Shown here: positions 1 to 6,654 of the stretch, one piece after another
Layout: every line of letters starts with the position of its first letter
Numbering within the stretch: position 1 is the stretch's first letter
From: Caulobacteraceae bacterium
GTDB taxonomy: Bacteria > Pseudomonadota > Alphaproteobacteria > Caulobacterales > Caulobacteraceae
Reading direction: 5' to 3'
DNA: 40,979 bases
NCBI GenBank assembly: GCA_025450315.1
Contig: JANWHQ010000020.1
Coordinates: 1 to 40,979, forward strand
Position numbers and translations under genes: made by a program
Notes under the pieces: generated by a model
Databases searched by the model: none
Seen by the model: the letters and a program-made list of their open reading frames with translations, nothing else
Told to the model about the DNA's origin: nothing

Positions 1-127
1 CTTCTCAAAGCTCAAACACAGCCGCAGACTGGCTACCCGTTACGACAAGACCGCCGACAGCTACCTCGGCTTCATCCTCGTCGCATCCATCCGGCTATGG
101 GTCCGACACTTCGTCAACAGGACCTAG
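1..127 (+). mobile_element. right end of an IS5-type insertion sequence
   Basis: The window opens inside an insertion sequence; only its 3' part is present, so the left end and most of the transposase lie outside. The transposase frame runs to TAG at 125-127. Bases around 106-123 (cgtcaacagga region) are a plausible terminal inverted repeat, since IS5-type elements often encode their last residues inside the repeat, but the matching left end is not visible. The exact boundary could be at about 123, with the CTAG at 124-127 belonging to the target. Confidence 0.6.
2..127 (+). CDS. IS5-type transposase, C-terminal fragment (cut by window start)
   Basis: An open frame from base 2 encodes 41 residues ending in HFVNRT before TAG. 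The stretch RRLATRYDKTADSYLGF followed by LVASIRLW matches the conserved C-terminus of IS5-family DDE transposases, where the R-R-x-x-T-R-Y-D-K block surrounds the last acidic catalytic region. The remainder of the catalytic domain lies left of the window, so whether the copy is intact cannot be judged. No start codon is present. Family recognition is from memory of the motif, and the subgroup (IS427 or IS1031 type) is uncertain. Confidence 0.75.
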   Translation, partial: FSKLKHSRRLATRYDKTADSYLGFILVASIRLWVRHFVNRT

Positions 128-200
128 TGTGGTGAATCTGAAGTTCTCAAGATGATTGCGCCCGCGCTGATGCGAACTTCAGATTCGTAGACCACACTAG
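124..200. repeat. palindromic intergenic repeat 1, with GANTC in both arms
   Basis: The left arm 124-146 (CTAGTGTGGT then GAATCTGAAGTTC) pairs with the right arm 174-200 (GAACTTCAGATTC, a 4-base bulge gtag, then ACCACACTAG). Each arm contains a GANTC site (134-138 and 182-186), the recognition sequence of the cell-cycle methylase CcrM. This resembles the long inverted-repeat intergenic elements with CcrM sites described in Caulobacter; identity with that family is an inference. The outer CTAG on the left coincides with the transposase stop codon. Confidence 0.75.
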
Positions 201-215
201 AAACATACACTTGCC

Positions 216-286
216 AGTGTCCTCATCGGTTCCGAAGTCCGCTCGAGGCTGCAAATCGCGCTTGCGAACTTCGGAACCGGGACACT
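216..286. repeat. palindromic intergenic repeat 2
   Basis: AGTGTCC at 216-222 pairs with GGACACT at 280-286, and CGGTTCCGAAGT at 227-238 pairs with ACTTCGGAACCG at 268-279. The inner right arm (GCGAACTTC) is shared with repeat 1, so the two neighbouring palindromes look like divergent members of one repeat family. Unlike repeat 1 it has no GANTC site. It could be a small non-autonomous mobile element or a transcript-end structure; no T-tract follows. The stretch 287-372 shows nothing recognisable. Confidence 0.7.
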
Positions 287-372
287 AAGGCGGCCCGGCC
301 TGTCTGTATCCGCTCGTCGGCCTGCGGCGCGATGCGTGAGAACGGGGTTCGGCGCGGTCCCGATCCCAAGTC

Positions 373-804
373 CTAGCGGCGGTTGCGCAGGAACAGCGCG
401 GCGTCCCGGGCCAGGGAGACCTGGAGGTCGTCCGGCTCGGTCTCGGCCTGGAACGGCAGCGAGCCGGCCACGCCGCGGATGGCCAGCCAGAGCTGGACGT
501 TGAAGTGATGCAGCATGCGCAGCGGGCGGCGCTTGGCGTCGGTGACGTCCCAGCCCTCTGCCTCGAAGGCGTCCACCTGCTCGCGCACCGGCTTGCGCTC
601 GATCCGGTCCCAGCCCTCGGGACGGACGACCTCGGCGGCCTCGTCCGCGGTCAGGCCGAACAGCGCGGTGGAGCAGGCGTCGATCTCGGGGAACTCGCCG
701 CGCGCGTCGTCGTCGGCGTAGCGCGGCTTCATCAGCGCCTTGTCTTCCAGTTCGGCGATGCCGGGCAGGTCGATCAGGCGGCGGAGGGCGGGGGCGCTGG
801 TCAT
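373..804 (-). CDS. hypothetical protein, 143 aa
   Basis: A 143-residue soluble-looking protein starting MTSAPALRRL with ATG at 804. It has no signal peptide or membrane helix. It is rich in charged residues, with a conserved-looking centre (LFGLTADEAAEVV, then WDRIERKPVREQVDAFEAEGW) and a C-terminus ending FLRNRR. I do not recognise a domain. It lies just upstream, on the minus strand, of the palindromic repeats and 41 bp beyond the end of the next minus-strand gene, so the two may be co-transcribed. Strong G/C preference at third codon positions supports a real gene. Confidence 0.6.
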   Translation of the reverse strand: MTSAPALRRLIDLPGIAELEDKALMKPRYADDDARGEFPEIDACSTALFGLTADEAAEVVRPEGWDRIERKPVREQVDAFEAEGWDVTDAKRRPLRMLHHFNVQLWLAIRGVAGSLPFQAETEPDDLQVSLARDAALFLRNRR

Positions 805-845
805 GCCCCCGGCTTAGCCCAAGGCCCGGCCGGACCCAAGCCGGC

Positions 846-1619
846 TCAGTGGATCTTGAACGCGGCCGACAGGATGCGGGCCGAGGACGGGCGGCCAGCC
901 AGGCCCTGGCTGGCGTTCACCGTGATGCGCAGCACGCCGTGGCTGAAGGACGCCCCCTCCTTGGAGCCCGGCACGAACAGCACCCGGGCCAGGTGAGCGA
1001 GCGCCGTCTCCCCATCGTGGCGGCCGGCCATCCGCATCAGCGCCTGGGAGGCCACCAGGGCCGCGTCGGCGAAGATCGCCTCCGATCCCGAGGGCGGATC
1101 CTGGGCGTCGAACACGATCAGGCGACGGGCGGCGTGGGTGGCGCGGAAGCTGGCCTGGGCCAGGCGCTGCAGCAGCGCGCCCGGGCTCATGGGCTGCAGC
1201 CGAATGACCGGCGCCAGGCCCTCCAAGGCGACGGGCGCGCCGTCGGGCCGGCCGGGGAAGAACAGCGTCAGGCCGCCCAGCTTGGTGATCCGCAGCACCG
1301 TCTCGCCGGTGTCGTCGCGGTAGATGGTGTCGCCCCGGGCGGCCGGCGCGGGGCTGAGCGCCAGCACCTCGGGGCTGTCCTCGAACTTCAGGAGCGCGAT
1401 GGGCATCGAGCGGTCCAGGATGAAGGTCTGGCCCTGGTCGGAAACGTAACGGGCCACCGGCGGCGGCGGGGCGTTGCGGTCGTCCGCGCCGGGGTCGCCG
1501 AAGATGAACTGGCCCAGAATGCCGGCCTGCACCACCACGGCCGCATCGGCGGGAAGCGCGCGCGCCCCGGCCAGGCAGAGGCCTGCCAGGAGTATCTGGA
1601 CTGCGCGCCAACCGGTCAT
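846..1619 (-). CDS. exported DUF4908-like protein
   Basis: A 257-residue protein with an N-terminal signal peptide (hydrophobic stretch VQILLAGLCLAGARALPADAA, cleavage probable near residue 27), so it should act in the periplasm or outer envelope. I recall that genes beside phaR in Caulobacteraceae carry the DUF4908 domain and this protein has that look, but I cannot confirm it. The biochemical role is unknown. I use ATG at 1617-1619; an in-frame TTG two codons earlier (1625) is possible. It is transcribed divergently from phaR across about 155 bp, and lies upstream of the 373-804 gene on the same strand. Confidence 0.6.
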   Translation of the reverse strand: MTGWRAVQILLAGLCLAGARALPADAAVVVQAGILGQFIFGDPGADDRNAPPPPVARYVSDQGQTFILDRSMPIALLKFEDSPEVLALSPAPAARGDTIYRDDTGETVLRITKLGGLTLFFPGRPDGAPVALEGLAPVIRLQPMSPGALLQRLAQASFRATHAARRLIVFDAQDPPSGSEAIFADAALVASQALMRMAGRHDGETALAHLARVLFVPGSKEGASFSHGVLRITVNASQGLAGRPSSARILSAAFKIH

Positions 1620-1699
1620 CCCCAACCGAATGGCGAGGGACTGGGGCCGATTTTGGACGACCGCGCCCCAAAGGCCCAGCTTTGACTTTCTTGCAACAC

Positions 1700-1743
1700 T
1701 TGCCTACGCCGCCGACCTCAATTGAGATACTGTGCAGCGCACA
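1700..1743 (+). promoter_or_regulatory. candidate phaR promoter with palindromic operator
   Basis: TTGCCT (1700-1705) and TGAGAT (1723-1728) are separated by 17 bp and resemble -35 and -10 elements, each matching four of six consensus bases. Immediately after lies the perfect palindrome TGTGC-AGC-GCACA at 1731-1743, over the expected transcription start. PhaR proteins repress their own genes in other alphaproteobacteria by binding GC-rich palindromes with TGC/GCA half-sites, so this is a reasonable autoregulatory operator. The promoter elements are weak and the assignment is inferred. Confidence 0.35.
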
Positions 1744-1775
1744 ATCGCGAGTGGCTCGAGCCCACAGGACCAAAA

Positions 1776-2414
1776 ATGTCGCAGACCGATCAGCCCACCG
1801 GCGGACGCCGCAGAGTCGAAGGCGAACCGGTGGTGATCAAGAAGTACGCGAACCGTCGGCTCTACAACACCGCCTCCAGCTCCTACGTGACCCTCGACCA
1901 TCTGGCCGAGATGGTCCGCCAGGGTGTCGATTTCGTGGTCTATGACGCCAAGACCAACGAGGACCTGACCCGCAGCGTCCTGACCCAGATCATCTTCGAG
2001 GAAGAGAACAGCGGGACCCAGAACCTCCTGCCGCTGCAGTTTCTGCGCCAGCTGATCCGCTTCTACGGCGACTCCATGCAGTCGCTGCTGCCCAGCTATC
2101 TGGAGATGTCGCTGGAGGGCTTCGCCCGCCAGCGCGAGCGGATGCAGAAGGACTTCGCCACGACTTTCGGCGGCGGCGAAGCGATCGAGCGCATCCAGGA
2201 GCAGGTGCGCCAGAACCTGCAGCTGTTCGACCGGGCGATGAAGATGTTCACGCCCTTCGCCTATGGCCGCCCGGAGTCCTCCGAGGAGCCCGAGCCGGCT
2301 CCCGCCGCGGCCGCGCCGCCCAGTCCAGGCGCCGACGAGTCCCTGGCCCAGATGAAGGCCCAGATCGAGTCGATGCAGCAGCAGATCGAGAAGCTGATCT
2401 CCAGCAAGGGCTGA
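1776..2414 (+). CDS. phaR: polyhydroxyalkanoate synthesis repressor PhaR
   Basis: A 212-residue regulator of polyhydroxybutyrate storage. In the family the N-terminal domain binds DNA and nascent polymer, and represses phasin and its own genes. The N-terminal block VVIKKYANRRLYNT followed by SSYVTLDHLAEMV (about residues 19-46) is the PHB/PHA accumulation regulator DNA-binding domain. A second conserved region covers LLPLQFLRQLIRFYG and LEMSLEGFARQRERM. The tail is a proline/alanine linker and a short Gln-rich coiled coil ending KLISSKG. The ATG at 1776 has AGGA at 1766-1769; the frame is open upstream to a TTG at 1722, but that start lacks such support and would overlap the promoter. No phaC or phasin gene lies in the window. 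Confidence 0.92.
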   Translation: MSQTDQPTGGRRRVEGEPVVIKKYANRRLYNTASSSYVTLDHLAEMVRQGVDFVVYDAKTNEDLTRSVLTQIIFEEENSGTQNLLPLQFLRQLIRFYGDSMQSLLPSYLEMSLEGFARQRERMQKDFATTFGGGEAIERIQEQVRQNLQLFDRAMKMFTPFAYGRPESSEEPEPAPAAAAPPSPGADESLAQMKAQIESMQQQIEKLISSKG

Positions 2415-2455
2415 ACAGCCAACCCTTAACGATTAGCCCCTAGGGTCGGGCCGCC

Positions 2456-2782
2456 ATGAGCGAGCCCGTCGATCCGATCCGCGACCAGGCCGAGCGGCGT
2501 CTGATGCAGCGCCGCTCAGCCGAGCGGCGCAAGCCCGAGCCCGGGACGGCGCTGATCCTGGCGCCGAACCCCCCGCCCGAGGCGGCCGAGCAGGCCCCGA
2601 GCGATCCCGGGGCCGAGGCGGCCTACACCGCCCAGGTGCTGGGCCAGACCGGCCAGAAGCGCGGGCTGAAGGGCGGGCCCCCGGTGCTGGAGCAGGCCCG
2701 CTCCGCCTATCTGGAGGCGGCCTATTCCGGCCCCCTCGATCGCCGGCCCCCGCCCGGCCGGGTGACCCGGACCCGGATCTAG
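2456..2782 (+). CDS. conserved hypothetical protein, 108 aa
   Basis: A small, strongly basic and proline-rich protein following phaR by 41 bp on the same strand. The N-terminus carries a repetitive basic stretch (RRLMQRRSAERRKPEPG). The C-terminal third (YTAQVLGQTGQKRGLKGG, then QARSAYLEAAYSGPLDRR) looks like the conserved part. There is no signal peptide or membrane helix. The ribosome-binding site is weak (GGGTCGGGCC before ATG), which suggests read-through expression with phaR. Function unknown; I would not assign a role in polymer metabolism from position alone. Confidence 0.65.
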   Translation: MSEPVDPIRDQAERRLMQRRSAERRKPEPGTALILAPNPPPEAAEQAPSDPGAEAAYTAQVLGQTGQKRGLKGGPPVLEQARSAYLEAAYSGPLDRRPPPGRVTRTRI

Positions 2783-2817
2783 CTCCGGCCCGCCCCCACT
2801 GCGCCGCTGCCCCCGCC

Positions 2818-2834
2818 TTGGCGCGGCTCTTGCT
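2818..2834 (+). promoter_or_regulatory. candidate sigma-54 (RpoN) promoter
   Basis: TTGGCGCG-N4-TTGCT matches the sigma-54 consensus (YTGGCACG-N4-TTGCW) at all defined positions but one, A to G at 2823. The diagnostic GG (2820-2821) and GC (2832-2833) are exactly 12 bases apart. Predicted transcription would start near 2845, about 25 bases before the ATG of the microprotein at 2870. No enhancer-binding-protein site was identified, and a single near-match could be chance. Confidence 0.4.
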
Positions 2835-2869
2835 TGGGCCCTGGCGATCGTTCTTCGCCGGGATTTCTC

Positions 2870-2947
2870 ATGCCGCGCATCGCCAGCCTCGCCGTCAAGG
2901 CCTTCGACATCCTGGTCGTGACCCTGATCTTCTCGGCTCTGACCTAG
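2870..2947 (+). CDS. putative 25-residue membrane microprotein
   Basis: An ATG-initiated frame encodes MPRIASLAVKAFDILVVTLI plus FSALT, ending TAG at 2945-2947. After a short basic start it is almost entirely hydrophobic, consistent with a single membrane-spanning helix. Twenty-four of 25 codons end in G or C, as expected for a real gene in this genome. GGGA at 2860-2863 could serve as a weak ribosome-binding site at 6-base spacing. A sigma-54-like promoter lies just upstream. Its stop shares CTAG (2944-2947) with the convergent ada stop. I do not recognise a family; it could still be a chance frame. Confidence 0.4.
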   Translation: MPRIASLAVKAFDILVVTLIFSALT

Positions 2948-3822
2948 GCGGCCCGGGCGGTGCGAGCCGCTTCGGTCCCCAGCATCGCCGCCTTGCGCGC
3001 CAGCCCCCAGTGGTAGCCGGTGAGCCGGCCGTCCTTGGCCAGGGCCCGGTGACAGGGGATCAGCCAGCTGATCGGATTGGCCCCGATCGCCGCCCCCGCC
3101 GCCCGCGCCGCCTCCGGCTTGCCGGCCCAGGCCGCGACCTGGCCATAGCTCGCCGTGCGGCCGGGCGGGATGCGCAGCAGCGCCTTCCAGACCTGTACGT
3201 GGAACGGCGGTCCGATCAGCACGACGGGCGTGGGCTCGCCGGATCCCAGGAACACCTGCCGCGCCATCGCCTCGGCCGCCACGTCGTCGCGCACCCAGTC
3301 GGCGGCGGGCCAGCGGCCATGCATGTCCTCGAAGGCGGCCTCGCTCCCCTGCTGGTCGGTGAAGGCCAGGCCGCAGAGGCCGCGAGGGGCGATGACGAAC
3401 AACCCCTGGCCGAAGGGTGTCGGCGCCAGGCCCCACCTCAATGTCAGGCCCTCGCCGCGCCGGCGGGCTTCGCCGGGCGTCACCGCCTCCTGGGCGATGA
3501 ACAGGTCGTGCAGCCGCGAGGGGCCCGAAAGGCCCACGTCGAACGTTGCATCCAGCACGCTTTCGCCCCGCTCCAGGCTGCCCCGCGCCTCGGCGTGGGC
3601 GATGGCGGCCACGAAGGTCTTGGGGCTGACCCCGGCCCAGCGGGTGAAGATGCGCTGGAAGTGGAAGGGCGAGAGCCCGACGGCGCCGGCGGCGTCTTCC
3701 AGCGAGGGATGCTCGCTCCAGCGCTCGGCCAGCCAGGCCAGGGCCTTCTCCATGCGGTGATAGTCGCGCGCCTGCTCTTGCAGGCGTTCGAAATCGGTTT
3801 CGGTGATCAGATGCAGAGCCAT
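2944..3822 (-). CDS. ada: Ada-type methylated-DNA--protein-cysteine methyltransferase with AraC domain
   Basis: A 292-residue fusion of an AraC-type DNA-binding domain (about residues 25-120; LEDAAGAVGLSPFHFQRIF is a helix-turn-helix) and an O6-alkylguanine-DNA alkyltransferase domain (about 135-285). The acceptor is Cys257 in the PCHR motif (WLIPCHRALAKDG), which takes the alkyl group irreversibly. The helix that docks DNA is seen in GRTASYGQVAAWAG. The N-terminal zinc/methylphosphotriester domain of E. coli Ada (354 aa) is absent, so it cannot sense phosphotriester damage as E. coli Ada does; similar short Ada proteins are common. Start ATG at 3820-3822. It is a single gene converging on the microprotein. 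Confidence 0.9.
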   Translation of the reverse strand: MALHLITETDFERLQEQARDYHRMEKALAWLAERWSEHPSLEDAAGAVGLSPFHFQRIFTRWAGVSPKTFVAAIAHAEARGSLERGESVLDATFDVGLSGPSRLHDLFIAQEAVTPGEARRRGEGLTLRWGLAPTPFGQGLFVIAPRGLCGLAFTDQQGSEAAFEDMHGRWPAADWVRDDVAAEAMARQVFLGSGEPTPVVLIGPPFHVQVWKALLRIPPGRTASYGQVAAWAGKPEAARAAGAAIGANPISWLIPCHRALAKDGRLTGYHWGLARKAAMLGTEAARTARAA

Positions 3823-3871
3823 GATCCGAAGTTAGGAGCGGCGCGCGGCGCCGTCCGCCCGGTTCTTGCGG

Positions 3872-4366
3872 TCATGGCGAGGGATGCCGTTCGGCCCGCG
3901 CCGAGGCGATCGCCGCCTCGAGGGAGTCCGCCAGGTCCTCCCGCTCCCGGGGGCCCAGCGCCTGGCCGATGCGCAGGCGCTTGTCGGACAGCGCCAGGCG
4001 CAGCTCCGCGCCATGCCGGCCCGAGCGGTCGAGGTCCACGCGGGTGAAGGCGGTGGGCGAGGTCCAGACCGCCATCGCCTTGCCGCCGAGCTCCCTCAAC
4101 ACCCGCACCTCGCCGGAGGTGACCACCACCCGCTCGCGCGTGGCGGCGCGGCGGTAGCTGACGCGGAAGGCGATGAAGATCCCCAGCACGTCCAGCCCCA
4201 GGAAGATCGGGACCGGGGTGGCGCCGATGGCCACGAAGAACGCCGCGACGATCAGATTGACCGCGATCACGGCGCCCAGCAGCACCTTGAATCCCGTCGT
4301 CGGCAGCGACCGTTCGGGCGTGATCTGCCGGTCCAGGTGGATGGGGGCGTCGGGGGCGGCGTCCAT
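3872..4366 (-). CDS. DUF2244 family membrane protein
   Basis: A 164-residue protein beginning MDAAPDAPIHLDRQITPERS. It has two closely spaced hydrophobic helices (GFKVLLGAVIAVNLIVAAFF and VPIFLGLDVLGIFIAFRVSY, roughly residues 25-67) and a C-terminal soluble domain (RERVVVTSGEVRVLREL, then HGAELRLALSDKRLRIG). This matches DUF2244, whose function is unknown. The start at 4366 is preferred over a 55-residue upstream extension of low-complexity character. It is divergent from nth with 79 bp between them, so the pair may share a control region. Its end lies 49 bp from the ada start, possibly one transcript. Confidence 0.8.
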   Translation of the reverse strand: MDAAPDAPIHLDRQITPERSLPTTGFKVLLGAVIAVNLIVAAFFVAIGATPVPIFLGLDVLGIFIAFRVSYRRAATRERVVVTSGEVRVLRELGGKAMAVWTSPTAFTRVDLDRSGRHGAELRLALSDKRLRIGQALGPREREDLADSLEAAIASARAERHPSP

Positions 4367-4445
4367 GCGCCGAGGATAGGCCCGAGCCGCTCGACCGCGA
4401 AGCGTCCGGCTTGGCGGCGCCGGCCGGCCGACGCATGTTGGGGCC

Positions 4446-5108
4446 ATGGCCACGCTCCGAGTCTCGCCCAAGGAACGCCAGCGTATCGAGACGCTGTTCG
4501 AGCGGTTCGAGACCGGTTCGGCCCATCCCAAGACCGAGCTCGACTACAAGAGCCCCTTCACCCTGCTGGTCGCGGTGGTGCTGTCGGCGCAGGCGACCGA
4601 CAAGTCGGTGAACAAGGCCACGGCCGAGCTCTACAAGACCGCCGACACGCCCCGGAAGATCGTCGAACTGGGACCCGAGGGCCTGATCCCCTTCATCAAG
4701 ACCATCGGCCTCTATCGCAATAAGGCCAAGAACGTGGTCGCCCTCTCGCGCATCCTGCTCGAGCGGTACGGCGGCGAGACGCCGCTGAACCGCGAGGCGC
4801 TGCAGGATCTGCCGGGCGTGGGGCGCAAGACCGCCAGCGTGGTCCTGAACGAGCTCGACATCGAGCCGGCCATCGCGGTCGACACCCACGTGTTCCGCGT
4901 CTCGCACCGGCTGGGGCTGTCCAAGGCCAGGACGCCGGACAAGGTCGAGGCGGAACTGATGGCCAAGGTGCCCCAGCGCTATCTCACCCGCGCCCATCAC
5001 TGGCTGATCCTGCACGGCCGCTACACCTGCCTGGCCCGCCGGCCCAGGTGCGAAACCTGCCTGGTCTCCGACCTCTGTCCCTCGCGCGAACTGTTCGTGG
5101 GCGGGTAG
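4446..5108 (+). CDS. nth: endonuclease III
   Basis: A 220-residue base-excision-repair glycosylase/AP lyase that removes oxidised pyrimidines. The helix-hairpin-helix LPGVGRKTASVVL carries catalytic Lys128, and VDTHVFRVSHRLGL carries the conserved Asp146. The C-terminus has the [4Fe-4S] loop with spacing C-x6-C-x2-C-x5-C (CLARRPRCETCLVSDLC). Length is typical. Start ATG at 4446. A palindromic intergenic repeat begins 38 bp after the stop. Confidence 0.96.
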   Translation: MATLRVSPKERQRIETLFERFETGSAHPKTELDYKSPFTLLVAVVLSAQATDKSVNKATAELYKTADTPRKIVELGPEGLIPFIKTIGLYRNKAKNVVALSRILLERYGGETPLNREALQDLPGVGRKTASVVLNELDIEPAIAVDTHVFRVSHRLGLSKARTPDKVEAELMAKVPQRYLTRAHHWLILHGRYTCLARRPRCETCLVSDLCPSRELFVGG

Positions 5109-5145
5109 GCGGTCTCTGGATTCGCCTCCAACATTCCAACGTCTT

Positions 5146-5225
5146 GGCCGGGCCTGTCCCGGCCACCCATGAACACCGAGTCCGTCGAGAATTCCGAAGG
5201 GCCGTGCTCATGGGTTCCCGGCATT
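5146..5225. repeat. intergenic palindromic repeat after nth, with GANTC
   Basis: GGCCGGG (5146-5152) and CCCGGCC (5158-5164) form a perfect 7-bp hairpin with a 5-base loop. A wider, imperfect palindrome pairs CCCATGAACACCG (5166-5178) with CCGTGCTCATGGG (5202-5214), followed by TTCCCGG. A GAGTC site (5178-5182) lies inside, and GATTC occurs at 5119-5123 just outside. I believe similar elements are widespread between Caulobacteraceae genes. It lies between convergent genes and may also act as a transcript end, but no T-tract is present. Nothing else is seen in 5109-5288. Confidence 0.6.
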
Positions 5226-5288
5226 CACGCTTCGCGCTCCAGCCGGGGATGATGGTGAAATTGGGGGCTTTGAGGCTCGTCTGCCGCC

Positions 5289-5702
5289 TTACTGCGGCGT
5301 CGGGACGTTGATCGGGCCAGTGGGCTTGGGATTGCCCAGCACCTGGCCATTGGGCAAGGTCACGGCGTTGAACAGGCCGCCGTTCTGGCCGTCGCGCAGC
5401 GGGTTCAGCACCACCGTCACCTTGTCGCCCGGCTTCAGGGCCGTGCGCTTCCAGCCCTGTCGGACCAGGTTGTTGGGGCTGTTCAGCTCCACGCTCCAGA
5501 CCTTGCCGTCGGGGGCTTCGATCTCGATGAACGCATGGGGGTTGGTCCACTCGAAGGCCTTGACCGTGCCGGCGATGCTGACCTGGCGGTTCTGGTCGAA
5601 CATGGCGAACGAATGGTGGGCCCACGCGGCCCCGCCCCAGGACAGGGTGACGCCGGCCAGCAACGCGCCAGCGGCGCCGAGCGTCATGGAGACGGTTTTC
5701 AT
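5289..5702 (-). CDS. exported DUF6152-family protein
   Basis: A 137-residue exported protein: signal peptide to about residue 28 (AGALLAGVTLSWGGAAWA), then the HHSFAMFD block that marks DUF6152. The rest forms a small beta-rich domain (VSIAGTVKAFEWTNPHAFIE, KVWSVELNSPNNLVRQGW, LKPGDKVTVVLNPLRDG). The two histidines at the mature N-terminus suggest metal contact, but this is speculation. AAGGA lies 9 bp before ATG. It is divergent from the exported protein at 5821, and I believe such pairs recur in related genomes. Confidence 0.8.
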   Translation of the reverse strand: MKTVSMTLGAAGALLAGVTLSWGGAAWAHHSFAMFDQNRQVSIAGTVKAFEWTNPHAFIEIEAPDGKVWSVELNSPNNLVRQGWKRTALKPGDKVTVVLNPLRDGQNGGLFNAVTLPNGQVLGNPKPTGPINVPTPQ

Positions 5703-5820
5703 GCTTGCTTCCTTAGGTCCCTCTCAGGATACCTTACAATAGGCAAAGCCGGCTTCGTCCAGTCTATTCAGACGGGCCCGCCGCGGCGGAGGGCCGCGAG
5801 CCTCCAGGGGAGAGACAAGG

Positions 5821-6645
5821 TTGAGCACCAGAATCGCCGTGGCCGTCGCCGTTTCCGCCGCTCTCCTGGCGGGCGCGGCCGCCGTTCCGTCGCTGGCCCA
5901 GGTGGGGCCCGTCGCCGCTTCGCCTCCGATCCAGGGGCTGAAGCCCGGAACCGGCGCGCCCTTCCCCAAGGGCCACTATGCGGCGCTGGACCGGCTGCCG
6001 GACTGGGGCGGCATCTGGCTGATGACCTTCAATCGCCCGCCGGGCTCGGGTGGCCCGCCCGCCCCGGCGCCGCCTCCGCCGCTGAAGGGCAAGTACCTGG
6101 AGGACTACAACGCCTGGAAGAAGGCGATCCGCGACAACCACGGCGTGGTGAAGAGCACCACCTCGCACTGCACTCCGCCGGGGATGCCGGCGATCATGTC
6201 GATGTTCCAGTATCCCTATGAATTCCTGTTCACGCCCGGGCGGGTGACCATCAACCAGGAAGCCTGGATGCAGACCCGCCACATCTGGACCGACGGCCGC
6301 CCGCACGGCGACGATCCGGATCCCACCTTCATGGGCGACTCCATCGGTCATTGGGAGGGCGACACCCTGGTGGCCGACACCATCGCCATCAAGGACACCG
6401 TGCCCCTGGCCACCGGCGCCGGCCACTCCGACAAGCTGCACGTGAAGGAGCGGATACACCTGAAGGCCGGCGATCCGGACACCTTGATCGACGAGGTCAC
6501 CGTCGAAGACCCCGAGGCGCTGGAGCACCCCTACACCACCACCGTCACCTATCGGCGCGACCGCTACGGCTCGCTGCTCGAGTTCGAGTGCGCCGAGAAC
6601 GACCGCAACCCCGTCGACGACAAGGGCGACACGGAGTTCCAGTAA
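5821..6645 (+). CDS. exported hypothetical protein, 274 aa
   Basis: A secreted protein with a signal peptide (VAVSAALLAGAAAVPSLAQ, cleavage near residue 27) and no further membrane segments. The mature part contains LDRLPDWGGIWLM, a single Cys around SHCTPPGMP, and IGHWEGDTLVADTI. The W-x-G-x-W followed by G-x-W-E-G-D-T-L-V looks like the beta-strand repeat of a family common in sphingomonads and Caulobacteraceae and often found near DUF6152 proteins; its function is unknown to me. It starts with TTG at 5821, supported by GGGGAGAG just upstream. No ATG alternative lies nearby. Confidence 0.7.
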   Translation: MSTRIAVAVAVSAALLAGAAAVPSLAQVGPVAASPPIQGLKPGTGAPFPKGHYAALDRLPDWGGIWLMTFNRPPGSGGPPAPAPPPPLKGKYLEDYNAWKKAIRDNHGVVKSTTSHCTPPGMPAIMSMFQYPYEFLFTPGRVTINQEAWMQTRHIWTDGRPHGDDPDPTFMGDSIGHWEGDTLVADTIAIKDTVPLATGAGHSDKLHVKERIHLKAGDPDTLIDEVTVEDPEALEHPYTTTVTYRRDRYGSLLEFECAENDRNPVDDKGDTEFQ

Positions 6646-6654
6646 CCGCGAAAG

